From positions 62,001-126,000 of the forward strand of contig JAZTYJ010000016.1 in the NCBI GenBank assembly GCA_045636865.1: a stretch of 64,000 bases of DNA, in the 5' to 3' direction. A model generated the notes under the pieces. It was not told the DNA's origin. It worked only from the letters and a program-made list of their open reading frames with translations, and ran no database searches. This document shows positions 7,718 through 16,790 of the stretch, piece after piece (the stretch's first letter is position 1; each line of letters opens with the position of its first letter). Position numbers and translations under genes: made by a program. Source of the stretch: SIG480 sp045636865. GTDB taxonomy: Bacteria; Bacillota; Clostridia; Oscillospirales; JAAYXM01.

Positions 7718-9076
7718 TTATATTCTGCCAAACCGTTTCTGCTCTGAATTTAAGTACACATAAACCGATGTGCAGAGAATTATCTGCACGACAGTTGATA
7801 TCGGAGTTGCAAGCCCGATGCGAAAAAGCGATACGGGCACAATCCTGCTCATCGCCCAGGAAACAGGTATGCGAATGAAAATTCCTCCGATTACCCCCTG
7901 AAGCATAACAAAGGTTGTCTTTCCGCAACCGTTGAAGTAACCGATGAAGCAGAACAGAAATGCTGTAAACAGGCAGTCTATCGCATATGCCTTGAGATAC
8001 TCCGTAGCAGGGGCAATTATCGTGGCATCCTTTGCAAAGATTCCTGCAAGTATCGCACCGTGGAAGAATGACAGATACCACATGACAATGCCAACCGCAA
8101 CAGATGTTGCAATACCGCACCACAGCACCTTTTTTGCACGGTCATATTTCTGCGCCCCGATATTCTGTGCAACAAACGCCGACATAGATTGCATAAATGC
8201 CGACGGAATCAGCATAATGAACGCGCAGACCTTCTCTGCAACGCCCACTCCCGCAGATTCGTTAAGACCAAGATCATTGTCGTTTGCAAGAATCACAAGA
8301 AAAGATATGCTGACGAGCAAATCCTGAAGTGCGATGGGTGTTCCGAGTTTCAGAACAGTTTTTATGTGCAGAGACTTCGCGCGGAGGTGCTTTCGCGAGA
8401 AAGAAAACGGTAATTTCCGTTTTTTAATAATAAAGAGCGAGAGAACAACGCTCATTGCCTGAGCAAAAACAGTTGCAATGGCGGCACCTGCAGCACCCAT
8501 ATCAAAAACCGCAACAAGAAGCAAATCGCCCAAAATGTTCAGAACACAGGCAATCACTACCGAAAGCAACGGAATTTTTGAATCGCCTATTCCTCGAAAA
8601 ATACTGCCGAGCAAATTATATGCCACAATAAAAATCATTCCGGCAGAGCAGATTGCAATATACAAAACCGTGTCATAAAACGCCTCTTCAGGCGCGTGCA
8701 TCATACGGGTAAGCGCGGAAGACGAAAGCACCATTACAACTGTCGTAACTAATGAAATCACACCGAAAAGCACGATTCCGCTGCCTATTATCTCCCCTGC
8801 TTCTTCGCCCTTTCCTGCGCCTATCTTCTCGGCAACATACACGGTAAGTCCCATTGCAAGACCTGTGATTACGAAGGTGACCGTCATCATAAGCTGACTG
8901 CCCGTCGATACAGCAGATACAAACACGTCCGCATTCTCCCCGCCGAATTGCCCTACAATCAAAAGGTCTGCCGCACCGTACATCGCCTGAAGAAACAGCG
9001 CAAACAAAACAGGCAACGCAAAGCGGATAAGCGGTGAAAATATTTTTCCTTCCGTAAAATTCTGCATTTTTTCCAT
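7718..9076 (-). CDS. MATE-family multidrug/sodium antiporter
   Basis: 452 residues with 12 hydrophobic segments in two related halves, the usual MATE length and layout. The N-terminus FTEGKIFSPLIRFALPVLF followed by YGAADLLIVGQFGG is typical of the DinF/VmrA-like clostridial group. Members export cationic drugs or other toxic compounds in exchange for sodium or protons. Start ATG 9076 has AAGGAG 7 nt upstream. Single-gene unit with a promoter at 9121-9149 and a strong terminator. Substrate not predictable. Confidence 0.9.
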   Translation of the reverse strand: MEKMQNFTEGKIFSPLIRFALPVLFALFLQAMYGAADLLIVGQFGGENADVFVSAVSTGSQLMMTVTFVITGLAMGLTVYVAEKIGAGKGEEAGEIIGSGIVLFGVISLVTTVVMVLSSSALTRMMHAPEEAFYDTVLYIAICSAGMIFIVAYNLLGSIFRGIGDSKIPLLSVVIACVLNILGDLLLVAVFDMGAAGAAIATVFAQAMSVVLSLFIIKKRKLPFSFSRKHLRAKSLHIKTVLKLGTPIALQDLLVSISFLVILANDNDLGLNESAGVGVAEKVCAFIMLIPSAFMQSMSAFVAQNIGAQKYDRAKKVLWCGIATSVAVGIVMWYLSFFHGAILAGIFAKDATIIAPATEYLKAYAIDCLFTAFLFCFIGYFNGCGKTTFVMLQGVIGGIFIRIPVSWAMSRIVPVSLFRIGLATPISTVVQIILCTSVYVYLNSEQKRFGRI

Positions 9077-9120
9077 ATAGAGTCTCCTTAACCCTGCAAC
9101 AATCTTTTCAAAGTTTTATT

Positions 9121-9149
9121 ATAATACCACATTTTCTTATAAAATTCAA
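9121..9149 (-). promoter_or_regulatory. Promoter of the MATE gene
   Basis: On the minus strand TTGAAT, 17 nt, TATTAT. Confidence 0.6.
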
Positions 9150-9239
9150 CATTAACATTTACAAATCTTTTACTTTTTCTTATCCAAAAATACATATATT
9201 TATGATAGAATAATTTTAAAGTTTAAAGGATGTGATTTT

Positions 9240-10850
9240 ATGAAAAAACTAAAACTTACTTCTCTTATTCTCGCTTGTCTTTTGCTTGCATCCTGCTCGT
9301 CTTCAGGTGCGAAAAGCGAGTTTATGCCACTCCCTGAAAACGCCACGGAAATCTCACTTTCTGACGACGTTATAACGGTTAATGGAACAGAGATTTCAAA
9401 GGATGTTGCCGATGCCGTTTATCTCTCAAACGACATAATATACTACAAGGACGGCACGGACTTTACTTACGGTGAGGGCACGAGTGCCGATATGCACACC
9501 GAGGAAGAGGCTCTCTCACACAGCGTTATCAACATAACACGTCCGGGTGAATATGTCCTTTCAGGAAAGCTCTCACGCGGTCAGGTCTCCATAAACCTCG
9601 GCGAAGATGCAGAGGATGACGAGGCGGCGGTTGTTACGCTTTACTTAAACGGTGTTGACATTTCCTGCTCGGTTGCACCCGCCATCATATTCTACAACGT
9701 TTATGAGTGCGGAGACGATGACGAGGACACGGCAAAGGCAGATGTTGATACCTCAAAGGCAGGCGCAAATATTGTTATTGCCGACAACACGGAAAATACG
9801 ATAAACGGTTCATACGTCGCAAGAATTTACAAGTCGGTTGAGCTTGATGAAACAAAAACTAAGGTTGTTGACAGCGAAAAACTCCACAAGTATGATGCTG
9901 CAATAAATTCAAAAATGTCTATGAACATCTACGGTGGCGAGCTCGGAAACGGAATTCTTAACGTAAATGCCGAAAACGAGGGTATCAGCACAGACCTTCA
10001 CCTTACGGTGTATGGTGGCAATATCAATATAACCTCGGGCAATGACGGAATCAACACAAATGAAGACTATGTTTCTGTTGCGACAGTTAAAGCAGGTAAT
10101 GTCAATATCGTCGTTGACGGAAGCACGGGCGAAGGCGACGGCATCGACTCAAACGGCTGGCTCGTTATTGAGGGCGGAAACGTCAATGCATATGCCTGCT
10201 CCGACAGTATGGATTCGGGGCTCGATGCGGACAAGGGCATCGATATTCGCGGTGGTAACGTTATCTTTACCGGCAATATGCTCGACCATTTTGAATCTGA
10301 CCGGAACAGCATGACATTTATGTTCAGCGAAAAGCAGGACGGTAACAAGACATATACTTTTAAAAGCGCAAACGGGAAAACTGAAATTGTAATAACACCC
10401 AATAATGCATTTTCACAGCTCGTAGTTGCGAGCGATGAACTTTCTGACGGCGAATACACTCTCACCTGCGATGGCGAGACACTTCGCGGATTTGAATCCG
10501 AAATGCGTATGGGCGGTTTCGGAGGAGGCCAGAGACCCGACTTCAACGGAGGAGAAATGCCGGATAACTTCCCGAAGGACGAAAACTTCAAGCCCGGTGA
10601 GATTCCAAAACGTCCCAATGGCGGTGAAAGACCAAAGGATTTCCCCGACGACTTCCCGAAGGACGGAAACTTCAAGCCCGGCGAAATGCCGACTCCTCCC
10701 GACGGCTTTGAAGGCGACAGAAATCCTCCGCCCGACGGCGGTTTCCGCAATGGACAAGGTGATATGAGTAAGTCAATGATAGATTCAGGCGATTTTTCCG
10801 AAATATTCAATATCAAAAAAGGCGCAAATACCTTTATCGTTTCAAAATAG
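9240..10850 (+). CDS. Cthe_2159-like carbohydrate-binding-domain lipoprotein
   Basis: 536 residues. A lipoprotein signal peptide (LLLASC, Cys 19) anchors it outside the membrane. The body, about residues 80-400, is a right-handed parallel beta-helix typical of the Cthe_2159 family: HSVINITRPGEYVLSGKL, repeated NG/GGNVN turns, and acidic calcium-binding-like loops such as GDGIDSNGW and DSGLDADKGIDIRGGNV. The founding member binds acidic polysaccharides such as pectin. The C-terminal about 100 residues are a Pro/Gly/Asp-rich linker with near-repeats (FPKDENFKPGEIP and FPKDGNFKPGEMP). The SD is AAAGGATG. Monocistronic, with a terminator directly after. Binding of plant or mucin polysaccharide is an inference. 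Confidence 0.8.
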   Translation: MKKLKLTSLILACLLLASCSSSGAKSEFMPLPENATEISLSDDVITVNGTEISKDVADAVYLSNDIIYYKDGTDFTYGEGTSADMHTEEEALSHSVINITRPGEYVLSGKLSRGQVSINLGEDAEDDEAAVVTLYLNGVDISCSVAPAIIFYNVYECGDDDEDTAKADVDTSKAGANIVIADNTENTINGSYVARIYKSVELDETKTKVVDSEKLHKYDAAINSKMSMNIYGGELGNGILNVNAENEGISTDLHLTVYGGNINITSGNDGINTNEDYVSVATVKAGNVNIVVDGSTGEGDGIDSNGWLVIEGGNVNAYACSDSMDSGLDADKGIDIRGGNVIFTGNMLDHFESDRNSMTFMFSEKQDGNKTYTFKSANGKTEIVITPNNAFSQLVVASDELSDGEYTLTCDGETLRGFESEMRMGGFGGGQRPDFNGGEMPDNFPKDENFKPGEIPKRPNGGERPKDFPDDFPKDGNFKPGEMPTPPDGFEGDRNPPPDGGFRNGQGDMSKSMIDSGDFSEIFNIKKGANTFIVSK

Positions 10851-10863
10851 CAATAAAAAAATT

Positions 10864-10893
10864 AACGGAGCAGTTTTTACTGCTCCGTTTTTG
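10864..10893 (+). terminator. Bidirectional terminator between lipoprotein gene and serA
   Basis: ACGGAGCAG pairs with CTGCTCCGT, 7-nt loop, T-run on plus; A-run upstream gives a T-run on minus for serA. Confidence 0.85.
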
Positions 10894-10905
10894 TTTTTTC
10901 TTTAT

Positions 10906-12072
10906 TTACTTTATGATTCTTGCGCGGACGATGTTCGGAAGAGCTCCGATTTTTCCGATGATAGCTTCATCAACCTCTCCGTCAAGATCAATAACCGTAT
11001 ATGCCCAATCCTTCTTTGAGGCATTCGCCATATTTGCGATGTTGAGACCTGCTGCGGAGATTTCCGATGTGATGTTGTTTACGATATTCGGAACGTTCTT
11101 GTGGAGAATGCAGATTCTGACATCACCGTTCTTCGGCATGCGAATTGACGGGAAGTTGACGGAATTTTTGATGTTGCCTGTGAGGATGTAGCTCTTTAGC
11201 TCATCAACCGCCATAACTGCACAGTTTTCTTCACTCTCGGGAGTTGATGCGCCAAGGTGCGGAAGTGCGATGACGTTTTCAACTCCGATAAGCTCAGCTT
11301 CGGGGAAGTCAGTAACGTACTTTGCGACCTTGCCGTCAGCAAGTGCCTTTACGACGTCTGCTGAATTTACCAATGCTCCGCGTGCGAAGTTTAAGATTCT
11401 TACGCCGTCCTTCATAACGGAAATGGTCTTTTCGTTGATCATACCTGTTGTTTCGGGAGTTGCCGGAACGTGGATTGTGATATAGTCGCTCTTTTCATAG
11501 ATTTCGTTGATATCTGTGCAATGCTTGATTTTTCTTGAAACGCTCCACGCAGCATCAACGGAGAGATACGGGTCATAACCCAAAACTGTCATACCGAGGC
11601 TCTCTGCTGCGTTTGCAACGAGAACACCGATTGCACCAAGACCGATAACGCCGAGGGTTTTTCCCGAAATTTCAGGTCCTACGAAGTTTGATTTTCCCTT
11701 TTCGACGAGCTTACCGACTGCATCACCCTCGTCTTTGAGAGTCTTTGCCCATTCGATACCCTCGAAAACCTTTCGTGATGCGAGGAAGAGGCCTGTGAGA
11801 ACAAGCTCCTTAACTGCGTTTGCATTTGCGCCCGGAGTGTTGAAGACAACTACGCCTGCCTCTGCTGCGCGGTCAAGCGGAATGTTGTTGACACCTGCAC
11901 CTGCGCGTGCAATACAGAGAAGCTCGGGGTTGAACTCCTCATTGTGAAGGTCTGCCGAACGGACGAGAAGCGCTGTCGGATTTTCAACGTCTGCGCCACA
12001 GGTAAATGTGTCCTTCGGAAGACGACCAAGCCCTGTTGATGAGATTTTGTTCATCAATTTTACGTTATACAT
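10906..12072 (-). CDS. serA: D-3-phosphoglycerate dehydrogenase
   Basis: 388 residues. Oxidises 3-phosphoglycerate to 3-phosphohydroxypyruvate with NAD, the first step of serine synthesis. The Rossmann motif GLGAIGVLVANAAESLG, the substrate-loop ARAGAGVNNIPLD and the catalytic His of LPHLGASTPESEENC are present. A short C-terminal ACT domain (about residues 320-388) may mediate feedback by serine, without the extra domain of the long form. It lies 12 bp after serC on the same strand and the two form an operon. Start ATG 12072 has GGGGGA upstream. Confidence 0.93.
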   Translation of the reverse strand: MYNVKLMNKISSTGLGRLPKDTFTCGADVENPTALLVRSADLHNEEFNPELLCIARAGAGVNNIPLDRAAEAGVVVFNTPGANANAVKELVLTGLFLASRKVFEGIEWAKTLKDEGDAVGKLVEKGKSNFVGPEISGKTLGVIGLGAIGVLVANAAESLGMTVLGYDPYLSVDAAWSVSRKIKHCTDINEIYEKSDYITIHVPATPETTGMINEKTISVMKDGVRILNFARGALVNSADVVKALADGKVAKYVTDFPEAELIGVENVIALPHLGASTPESEENCAVMAVDELKSYILTGNIKNSVNFPSIRMPKNGDVRICILHKNVPNIVNNITSEISAAGLNIANMANASKKDWAYTVIDLDGEVDEAIIGKIGALPNIVRARIIK

Positions 12073-12084
12073 TAAAGGTTCCCC

Positions 12085-13170
12085 CTATTTGTTTTTGATT
12101 TCGAAGTCTTTCATGAATGCAACGAGCTTCTCGACACCTTCAACCGGCATTGCGTTGTAGATAGATGCGCGCATACCGCCGACTGAACGGTGGCCCTTGA
12201 TTGAGAGGAAGCCCTCTGCGCCTGCTTCTTTTACGAATTTTGCATCAAGCTCCTCGTTGCCTGTTCTGAAGGTAACGTTCATAAGTGAACGTGAGTTCTT
12301 TGCAGCGTGCGGAATGAAGAGCTTGCTCTCGTCGAGATAATCGTAAAGCATTTTTGCCTTTGCGATGTTGATCTTCTCAAGCTCACCAATGCCGCCGAGA
12401 GACTCGATCCAGTCGAGAACGAGACCGCAGACGTAAATCGGGTATGTGCTCGGAGTGTTGTACATTGACTCCTTCTCTGCCATAACCTTATAGTCCATAA
12501 CTGTCGGAATGTCTGCGCGTGCGTTTCCGAGAAGATCCTCACGGACGATGACGACCGTAAGACCTGCCGGAGCCATATTCTTCTGTGCGCCTGCGTAGAT
12601 TACACCGTACTTTGAAACGTCGATTTCCTCTGAAAGAATGCAGGATGACATATCAGCTACAAGCGGAACGTTGCCTGTTTCGAGGAAGTAGTTCCAATGT
12701 GTGCCGAAGATTGTGTTGTTTGCGCAGATGTGAACATAATCTGCATCCGGGGAAAGCGAAAGCTCCGATGCATCGGGGATGCGGGAGTAATTTTCGCTCT
12801 TCATATCAGCGACAACGTTGATCTCGCCGTACTTCTTTGCTTCTTTTGCAGCGTTGCCCGAAAACTGACCTGTAACTATGTAATCAGCCTTGCCTGTCTT
12901 TAAAAGGTTGAGCGGAATTGATGCAAACTGGAGCGATGCGCCGCCCTGAAGGAACAATACCTTATAGTTTTCGGGAACTTTGAGAAGCTTGCGAAGCTTT
13001 GCCTCAACACCCTTTATGATTTCATCGTAAACCTTGCTGCGGTGGCTCATTTCCATAACGGACATACCTGAACCGCCGAAGTTGAGCATCTCGTCTCTTG
13101 CGCGGCAGAGAACTGCCTCAGGAAGCATTGACGGCCCCGCAGAAAAGTTGTAAACACGTTTTTCAAACAT
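12085..13170 (-). CDS. serC: Phosphoserine aminotransferase
   Basis: 361 residues, full length. Converts phosphohydroxypyruvate and glutamate to phosphoserine and 2-oxoglutarate, a PLP enzyme of class V. Seen: N-terminal VYNFSAGPSMLPEAVL, LFLQGGASLQFASIP, the PLP-lysine region YAGAQKNMAPAGLTVVIV and the C-terminal GHRSVGGMRASIYNAMP. First gene of a serC-serA operon; no serB-like phosphatase is nearby. SD GGGAGG lies 6 nt before ATG 13170. Its promoter shares its spacer with that of the Nfn operon. Confidence 0.95.
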   Translation of the reverse strand: MFEKRVYNFSAGPSMLPEAVLCRARDEMLNFGGSGMSVMEMSHRSKVYDEIIKGVEAKLRKLLKVPENYKVLFLQGGASLQFASIPLNLLKTGKADYIVTGQFSGNAAKEAKKYGEINVVADMKSENYSRIPDASELSLSPDADYVHICANNTIFGTHWNYFLETGNVPLVADMSSCILSEEIDVSKYGVIYAGAQKNMAPAGLTVVIVREDLLGNARADIPTVMDYKVMAEKESMYNTPSTYPIYVCGLVLDWIESLGGIGELEKINIAKAKMLYDYLDESKLFIPHAAKNSRSLMNVTFRTGNEELDAKFVKEAGAEGFLSIKGHRSVGGMRASIYNAMPVEGVEKLVAFMKDFEIKNK

Positions 13171-13220
13171 ATAAATTACCTCCCGGTTAATTTTGTTAAC
13201 ACTTTACCATAATAAACTAT

Positions 13221-13249
13221 ATTATATAACTTTATTGGGATTATGTCAA
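13221..13249 (-). promoter_or_regulatory. serC promoter with shared spacer motif
   Basis: On minus: TTGACA, 17 nt, TATAAT, all consensus. The spacer contains AATCCCAATAAAGT, found again at the same place in the nfnA promoter (31664-31692). No T-box sequence (no TGGNACC-like antiterminator) lies between promoter and gene. Confidence 0.85.
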
Positions 13250-13278
13250 ATAAAAATATGTCGGAATTTCGAATAAAA

Positions 13279-13320
13279 ATGAAAAGAGACAGCTTATTTC
13301 TAAAGCCGTCTCTTTTCATT
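13279..13320 (-). terminator. Terminator of the lepA-tadA operon
   Basis: GAAAAGAGAC-A-GCTT pairs with AAGC-C-GTCTCTTTTC with one mismatch; T-rich on both sides. It lies 140 nt beyond the tadA stop and upstream of the serC promoter, separating the two operons. The 13321-13457 stretch before it shows no gene. Confidence 0.75.
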
Positions 13321-13457
13321 AAATAGGAGTGGGAAGGAGTAACAGAGAAAAGATATCTCTAAATTAAATTCAAATAAACTGCAAGCCTTCTTACAGACTA
13401 CATTTACATTATAATCCGAGAATATTAATAAATATAGCGTTAAAAATTAAGTTTCTG

Positions 13458-13952
13458 TTAAATCTCCTCTTTTTTTGCCTGTTTTCGCAATTTATTTCGC
13501 TCTCGAAGCGACAAAAAGAAGCGTGAGAGCAGATTTGCACACTCCTCTTCAAGCACACCGCCGCAAATCTCGGGTTTGTGGTTGTACGGAAGCTCAAAAA
13601 GGTTTATGACGGAGCCGCAGCTGCCTGCCTTTTTATCGTATGCTCCGAAAACAACGCGCTCAATGCGTGAGTTTATGCACGCCCCTGCACACATCGGGCA
13701 CGGCTCAAGCGTAACATAAAGCTCCGCTCCGCAGAGCCGCCAACCGTCGACTTTTTTTCTCGCCTCGTCTATTGCGATAAGCTCGGCGTGAGCGAGCGGA
13801 TCTCCCTCGCTCTCGCGAAGATTGTATCCCCTGCCGATAATCTCACCGTCAAGCACTATAACACATCCGACAGGTGCTTCTCCAAGCTCTTCAGCGCGAG
13901 TGGCAAGAGCCATTGCCTCTCTCATATAGAGCTCGTCTTTTTCTCTCTGCAT
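13458..13952 (-). CDS. tadA: tRNA-specific adenosine deaminase
   Basis: 164 residues. Deaminates adenosine 34 of tRNA-Arg(ACG) to inosine. The cytidine-deaminase-fold zinc site is complete: HAELIAIDEA and VTLEPCPMCAGAC, followed by SRIERVVFGAYDKKAGSCGS. The C-terminus is slightly extended and rich in Arg/Lys. Its SD (AGAGGAA) overlaps the last codons of the upstream DUF711 gene, and 3 bp separate them, so the two are translationally linked. Last gene of its operon. Confidence 0.92.
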   Translation of the reverse strand: MQREKDELYMREAMALATRAEELGEAPVGCVIVLDGEIIGRGYNLRESEGDPLAHAELIAIDEARKKVDGWRLCGAELYVTLEPCPMCAGACINSRIERVVFGAYDKKAGSCGSVINLFELPYNHKPEICGGVLEEECANLLSRFFLSLRERNKLRKQAKKEEI

Positions 13953-13955
13953 AGC

Positions 13956-15314
13956 TTAATTCCTCTGGCTGTGGATAGGTGCGGGGATTCTGCCGCCGCG
14001 TGAAATAAGACGCGCGGGTGAGCAGGTGCTTATCTTCATAACCGGAGCCTCACCGAGGAGACCGCCGTAGTTGACCGAATCGCCGACCGACTTACCGTAT
14101 GCCGGGATGACGCGCACCGCAGTTGTTTTGTTGTTTATTACGCCGATTGAAATTTCGTCTGCGATGATTGCGGAAATAACCTCTGCCGGAGTGTCACCCG
14201 GAATTGCTATCATGTCAAGGCCTACCGAGCATACTGCTGTCATCGCCTCAAGCTTGTCGAACGATAAAAGTCCCTTTGATGCGGCCTCTATCATACCTGC
14301 ATCCTCTGACACCGGAATAAATGCACCGGAAAGACCGCCGACGTGCGGAGATGCCATAACGCCGCCTTTTTTAACCGCGTCATTAAGCATTGCAAGAGCC
14401 GCGGTTGTGCCGTGCGAGCCAACTGATGAAAGTCCCATTTCCTCGAGTATGTGAGCAACGGAGTCTCCTATTGCGGGAGTCGGAGCAAGAGAGAGGTCAA
14501 CTATTCCGAACGGAATGTCAAGTCGCTCTGCCGCTTCCTTTGCAACAAGCTGACCTGCGCGCGTTATTTTAAACGCGGTCCTTTTTATAACCTCTGCAAG
14601 CTCTGTGAGGTTTACATCCCCTGCCCTTTTGATTGCCTTGTGGACAACGCCCGGACCTGATACGCCTACGTTGATTACCGCTTCGCCCTCGCCCACACCG
14701 TGGAACGCGCCTGCCATAAACGGATTATCCTCTGTTGCGTTTGAAAATGCAACGAACTTTGCACAGCCGATTGAATCGCGCTCTCGTGTGAGATATGCCA
14801 TCTTCACGATAAGCTCGCCGAGTGTTTTGACTGCATCCATATTTATTCCCGCACGCGTTGTTGCAACGTTTACGAATGAACATACGCGTTCAGTTTCGGC
14901 AAGTGCTTCGGGAAGGCTTGCGATGAGCTTTTCGTCGCCCTTTGTAAAACCCTTGTGGACAAGAGCACCGTAGCCGCCGATAAAGTTTATGCCGAGAGTT
15001 TCTGCGGCGCGGTCAAGTGCCTTTGCAAGCGGAAGAACGTCTGCCCCGTCGCAGGAATCTGCAAGAATTGACACGGGAGTTACGGAAACGCGCTTGTTGA
15101 CTATCGGGATGCCGTATTCGCACGAAATCTGCTCGGCGGTTTTTACGAGGTCCTTTGCGGTTTTCGTGATCTTGTCATAAACGCGGTCTGCGACCTTGTT
15201 GACATCTCCGCCGCAACAGTCGCGAAGGGAAATACCCATAGTGACGGTGCGGATATCGAGGTGCTCCTCTTCTATCATTTTTATGGTTTCAAGAATATCG
15301 AATGAATTTATCAT
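13956..15314 (-). CDS. PFL-family (DUF711/UPF0210) protein
   Basis: 452 residues, the whole family length. Characteristic stretches are MGISLRDCCGGD near the N-terminus, FIGGYGALVHKGFTKGD and GVGEGEAVINVGVSGPGV. The family is structurally related to pyruvate formate-lyase but lacks a conserved glycyl-radical loop and its reaction is not established. It nearly always lies beside a small ACT-domain gene, as here (12 bp apart). Function should stay open. Confidence 0.88.
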   Translation of the reverse strand: MINSFDILETIKMIEEEHLDIRTVTMGISLRDCCGGDVNKVADRVYDKITKTAKDLVKTAEQISCEYGIPIVNKRVSVTPVSILADSCDGADVLPLAKALDRAAETLGINFIGGYGALVHKGFTKGDEKLIASLPEALAETERVCSFVNVATTRAGINMDAVKTLGELIVKMAYLTRERDSIGCAKFVAFSNATEDNPFMAGAFHGVGEGEAVINVGVSGPGVVHKAIKRAGDVNLTELAEVIKRTAFKITRAGQLVAKEAAERLDIPFGIVDLSLAPTPAIGDSVAHILEEMGLSSVGSHGTTAALAMLNDAVKKGGVMASPHVGGLSGAFIPVSEDAGMIEAASKGLLSFDKLEAMTAVCSVGLDMIAIPGDTPAEVISAIIADEISIGVINNKTTAVRVIPAYGKSVGDSVNYGGLLGEAPVMKISTCSPARLISRGGRIPAPIHSQRN

Positions 15315-15325
15315 ATTTTATGCTC

Positions 15326-15595
15326 CTATATTCTGTGCATCGTATTGAAAATGTCTTCGTGCATAGCAAGAATTTTAAGTCCCATCTTGTCGCCAAGTGA
15401 GACGAGCTCTTCGGAGAGTGCTGAAAACTCAACATTGCTTGATGAAATGTCTACGAGCATAACCATAACGAACATATCCGACAAAACGCTCTGGTTTATG
15501 TCGAGGATGTTTATGTCTCTTTCCTTAAGAACGTTTGATACTGCGGCGATAATGCCTGTTGTATCCTTACCTATAACTGTTACTACGGCTCTCAT
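15326..15595 (-). CDS. ACT domain protein (UPF0237 family)
   Basis: 89 residues forming a single ACT domain pair: MRAVVTVIGKDTTGIIAAVSNVLKERDINILDINQ. ACT domains bind amino acids; this family is a paralogue of GcvR-type regulators. Its ATG overlaps the TGA of hemW (15592-15595), and the DUF711 gene follows. The pair with DUF711 suggests a ligand-sensing partner. Inference. Confidence 0.88.
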   Translation of the reverse strand: MRAVVTVIGKDTTGIIAAVSNVLKERDINILDINQSVLSDMFVMVMLVDISSSNVEFSALSEELVSLGDKMGLKILAMHEDIFNTMHRI

Positions 15596-16779
15596 TTTAC
15601 TTCTTCCTTTCTTTTATATCCGGTTGTGATTTTTTCTGATTTTTCAAGCGCTTCCAGAACGTCGCATATTATCGTGTTTGAGATTAAAAATCCCTCCGGC
15701 GTGAGATTCCACTTTGCTCCGTCGGTCTCACAATGCCCTGTTCCGAGATAACCTTCGAGCACCTTTTCAATTTCGTCAAAAGATATGCGGTAGGTTCTTT
15801 CAAACGCTTTTCTTTCTATTCCGGACGTGGTGCGAAGTCCGAGCATAAGATACTCCCCGCATCGCTCACTCCGGCTTATCTCTTCGATTTTGTCTATTAT
15901 CTCATCACCGTTTGAGAGTCCTTTGATATATTTTTCGCGGTCTCTCACATAGGAAAAACGTTTTTTCCCGATGAGCGAATGCGCCGACGGACCGAATCCC
16001 CAGTAGTCGGAAAGTGTCCAGTATCTCATATTGTGGCGCGAGTGATAACCATCTTTTGCAAAATTTGAGATTTCATACTGCGCATACCCTGCCCCTGCGA
16101 GCTTTTCGACTGCGGCAAGATACATATCCGCCTCGTCATCGTCTGACGGAAAAGGGTATTCATCCTGTCTTTCATAAAGCGGAGTTTTTTCTTCAAGCTT
16201 TAAGCTGTAGCAGGAGATGTGCGTCGGAGACATCGCGATTGCCTCTTCGATTGACAAAAGAAAACTCTCTTTTGTCTGATGCGGTATGCCGTACATAAGG
16301 TCGAGCGAGATGTTCTCGATTTTTGCGCGACGCGCGTTTTCAACCGCCGCGCGGACATCCGAAAGACTATGCGTTCTTCCGAGTGCGGAAAGTTCTTTTT
16401 CGTTTGCGCTCTGCATACCGAACGAGATTCGGTTAACCCCCGCTCGTCGGAGCTTTTTAAGCATCGGATACGTCACGGAGTTCGGGTTTGCCTCGACCGT
16501 AATTTCGCAGTCCCTTGCAATCTTAAAGCTTTTTCTTGCGGCTTTTAAAATCTTTATGAGGTTTCGCTCGCCGATTGCAGTCGGTGTTCCCCCTCCGAAG
16601 TAAATTGTGTCGACAACGTAGTCGGAGGCGCGCATTTTTGCCTCAAGTATGTGGTTTGCAAGCGTCTTTGTATATTTCCTGTATTCACCCTTGTCTGCAC
16701 ATTGTGAATAGAAATCACAGTAGGCGCACTTTGAGAGACAGAACGGAATGTGAATATATAATCCGAGTGGAGTCGGCAT
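15592..16779 (-). CDS. hemW: Radical SAM heme chaperone
   Basis: 395 residues. The N-terminal radical-SAM motif is PFCLSKCAYCDF (CxxxCxxC) and the SAM-binding GGGTP follows at YFGGGTPT. The C-terminal HemW domain includes the stretch LMLGLRTTSGIERKAF. Members were long annotated as oxygen-independent coproporphyrinogen oxidase, but HemW binds heme and delivers it. The pairing with lepA is common in Firmicutes. 11 bp separate it from lepA. Confidence 0.9.
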   Translation of the reverse strand: MPTPLGLYIHIPFCLSKCAYCDFYSQCADKGEYRKYTKTLANHILEAKMRASDYVVDTIYFGGGTPTAIGERNLIKILKAARKSFKIARDCEITVEANPNSVTYPMLKKLRRAGVNRISFGMQSANEKELSALGRTHSLSDVRAAVENARRAKIENISLDLMYGIPHQTKESFLLSIEEAIAMSPTHISCYSLKLEEKTPLYERQDEYPFPSDDDEADMYLAAVEKLAGAGYAQYEISNFAKDGYHSRHNMRYWTLSDYWGFGPSAHSLIGKKRFSYVRDREKYIKGLSNGDEIIDKIEEISRSERCGEYLMLGLRTTSGIERKAFERTYRISFDEIEKVLEGYLGTGHCETDGAKWNLTPEGFLISNTIICDVLEALEKSEKITTGYKRKEEVK

Positions 16780-16790
16780 ACTTTTTACCT

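Noticed and set aside
10067..10816. 249-codon open frame antisense to the Cthe_2159-like lipoprotein gene
   Set aside because: It mirrors the repetitive tail of the plus-strand gene, is Ser/Pro-rich low complexity and lacks an SD.
13171..13457. T-box riboswitch before serC
   Set aside because: No specifier-loop layout and no TGGNACC-like antiterminator; the hairpin present lies upstream of the serC promoter and ends the tadA transcript.
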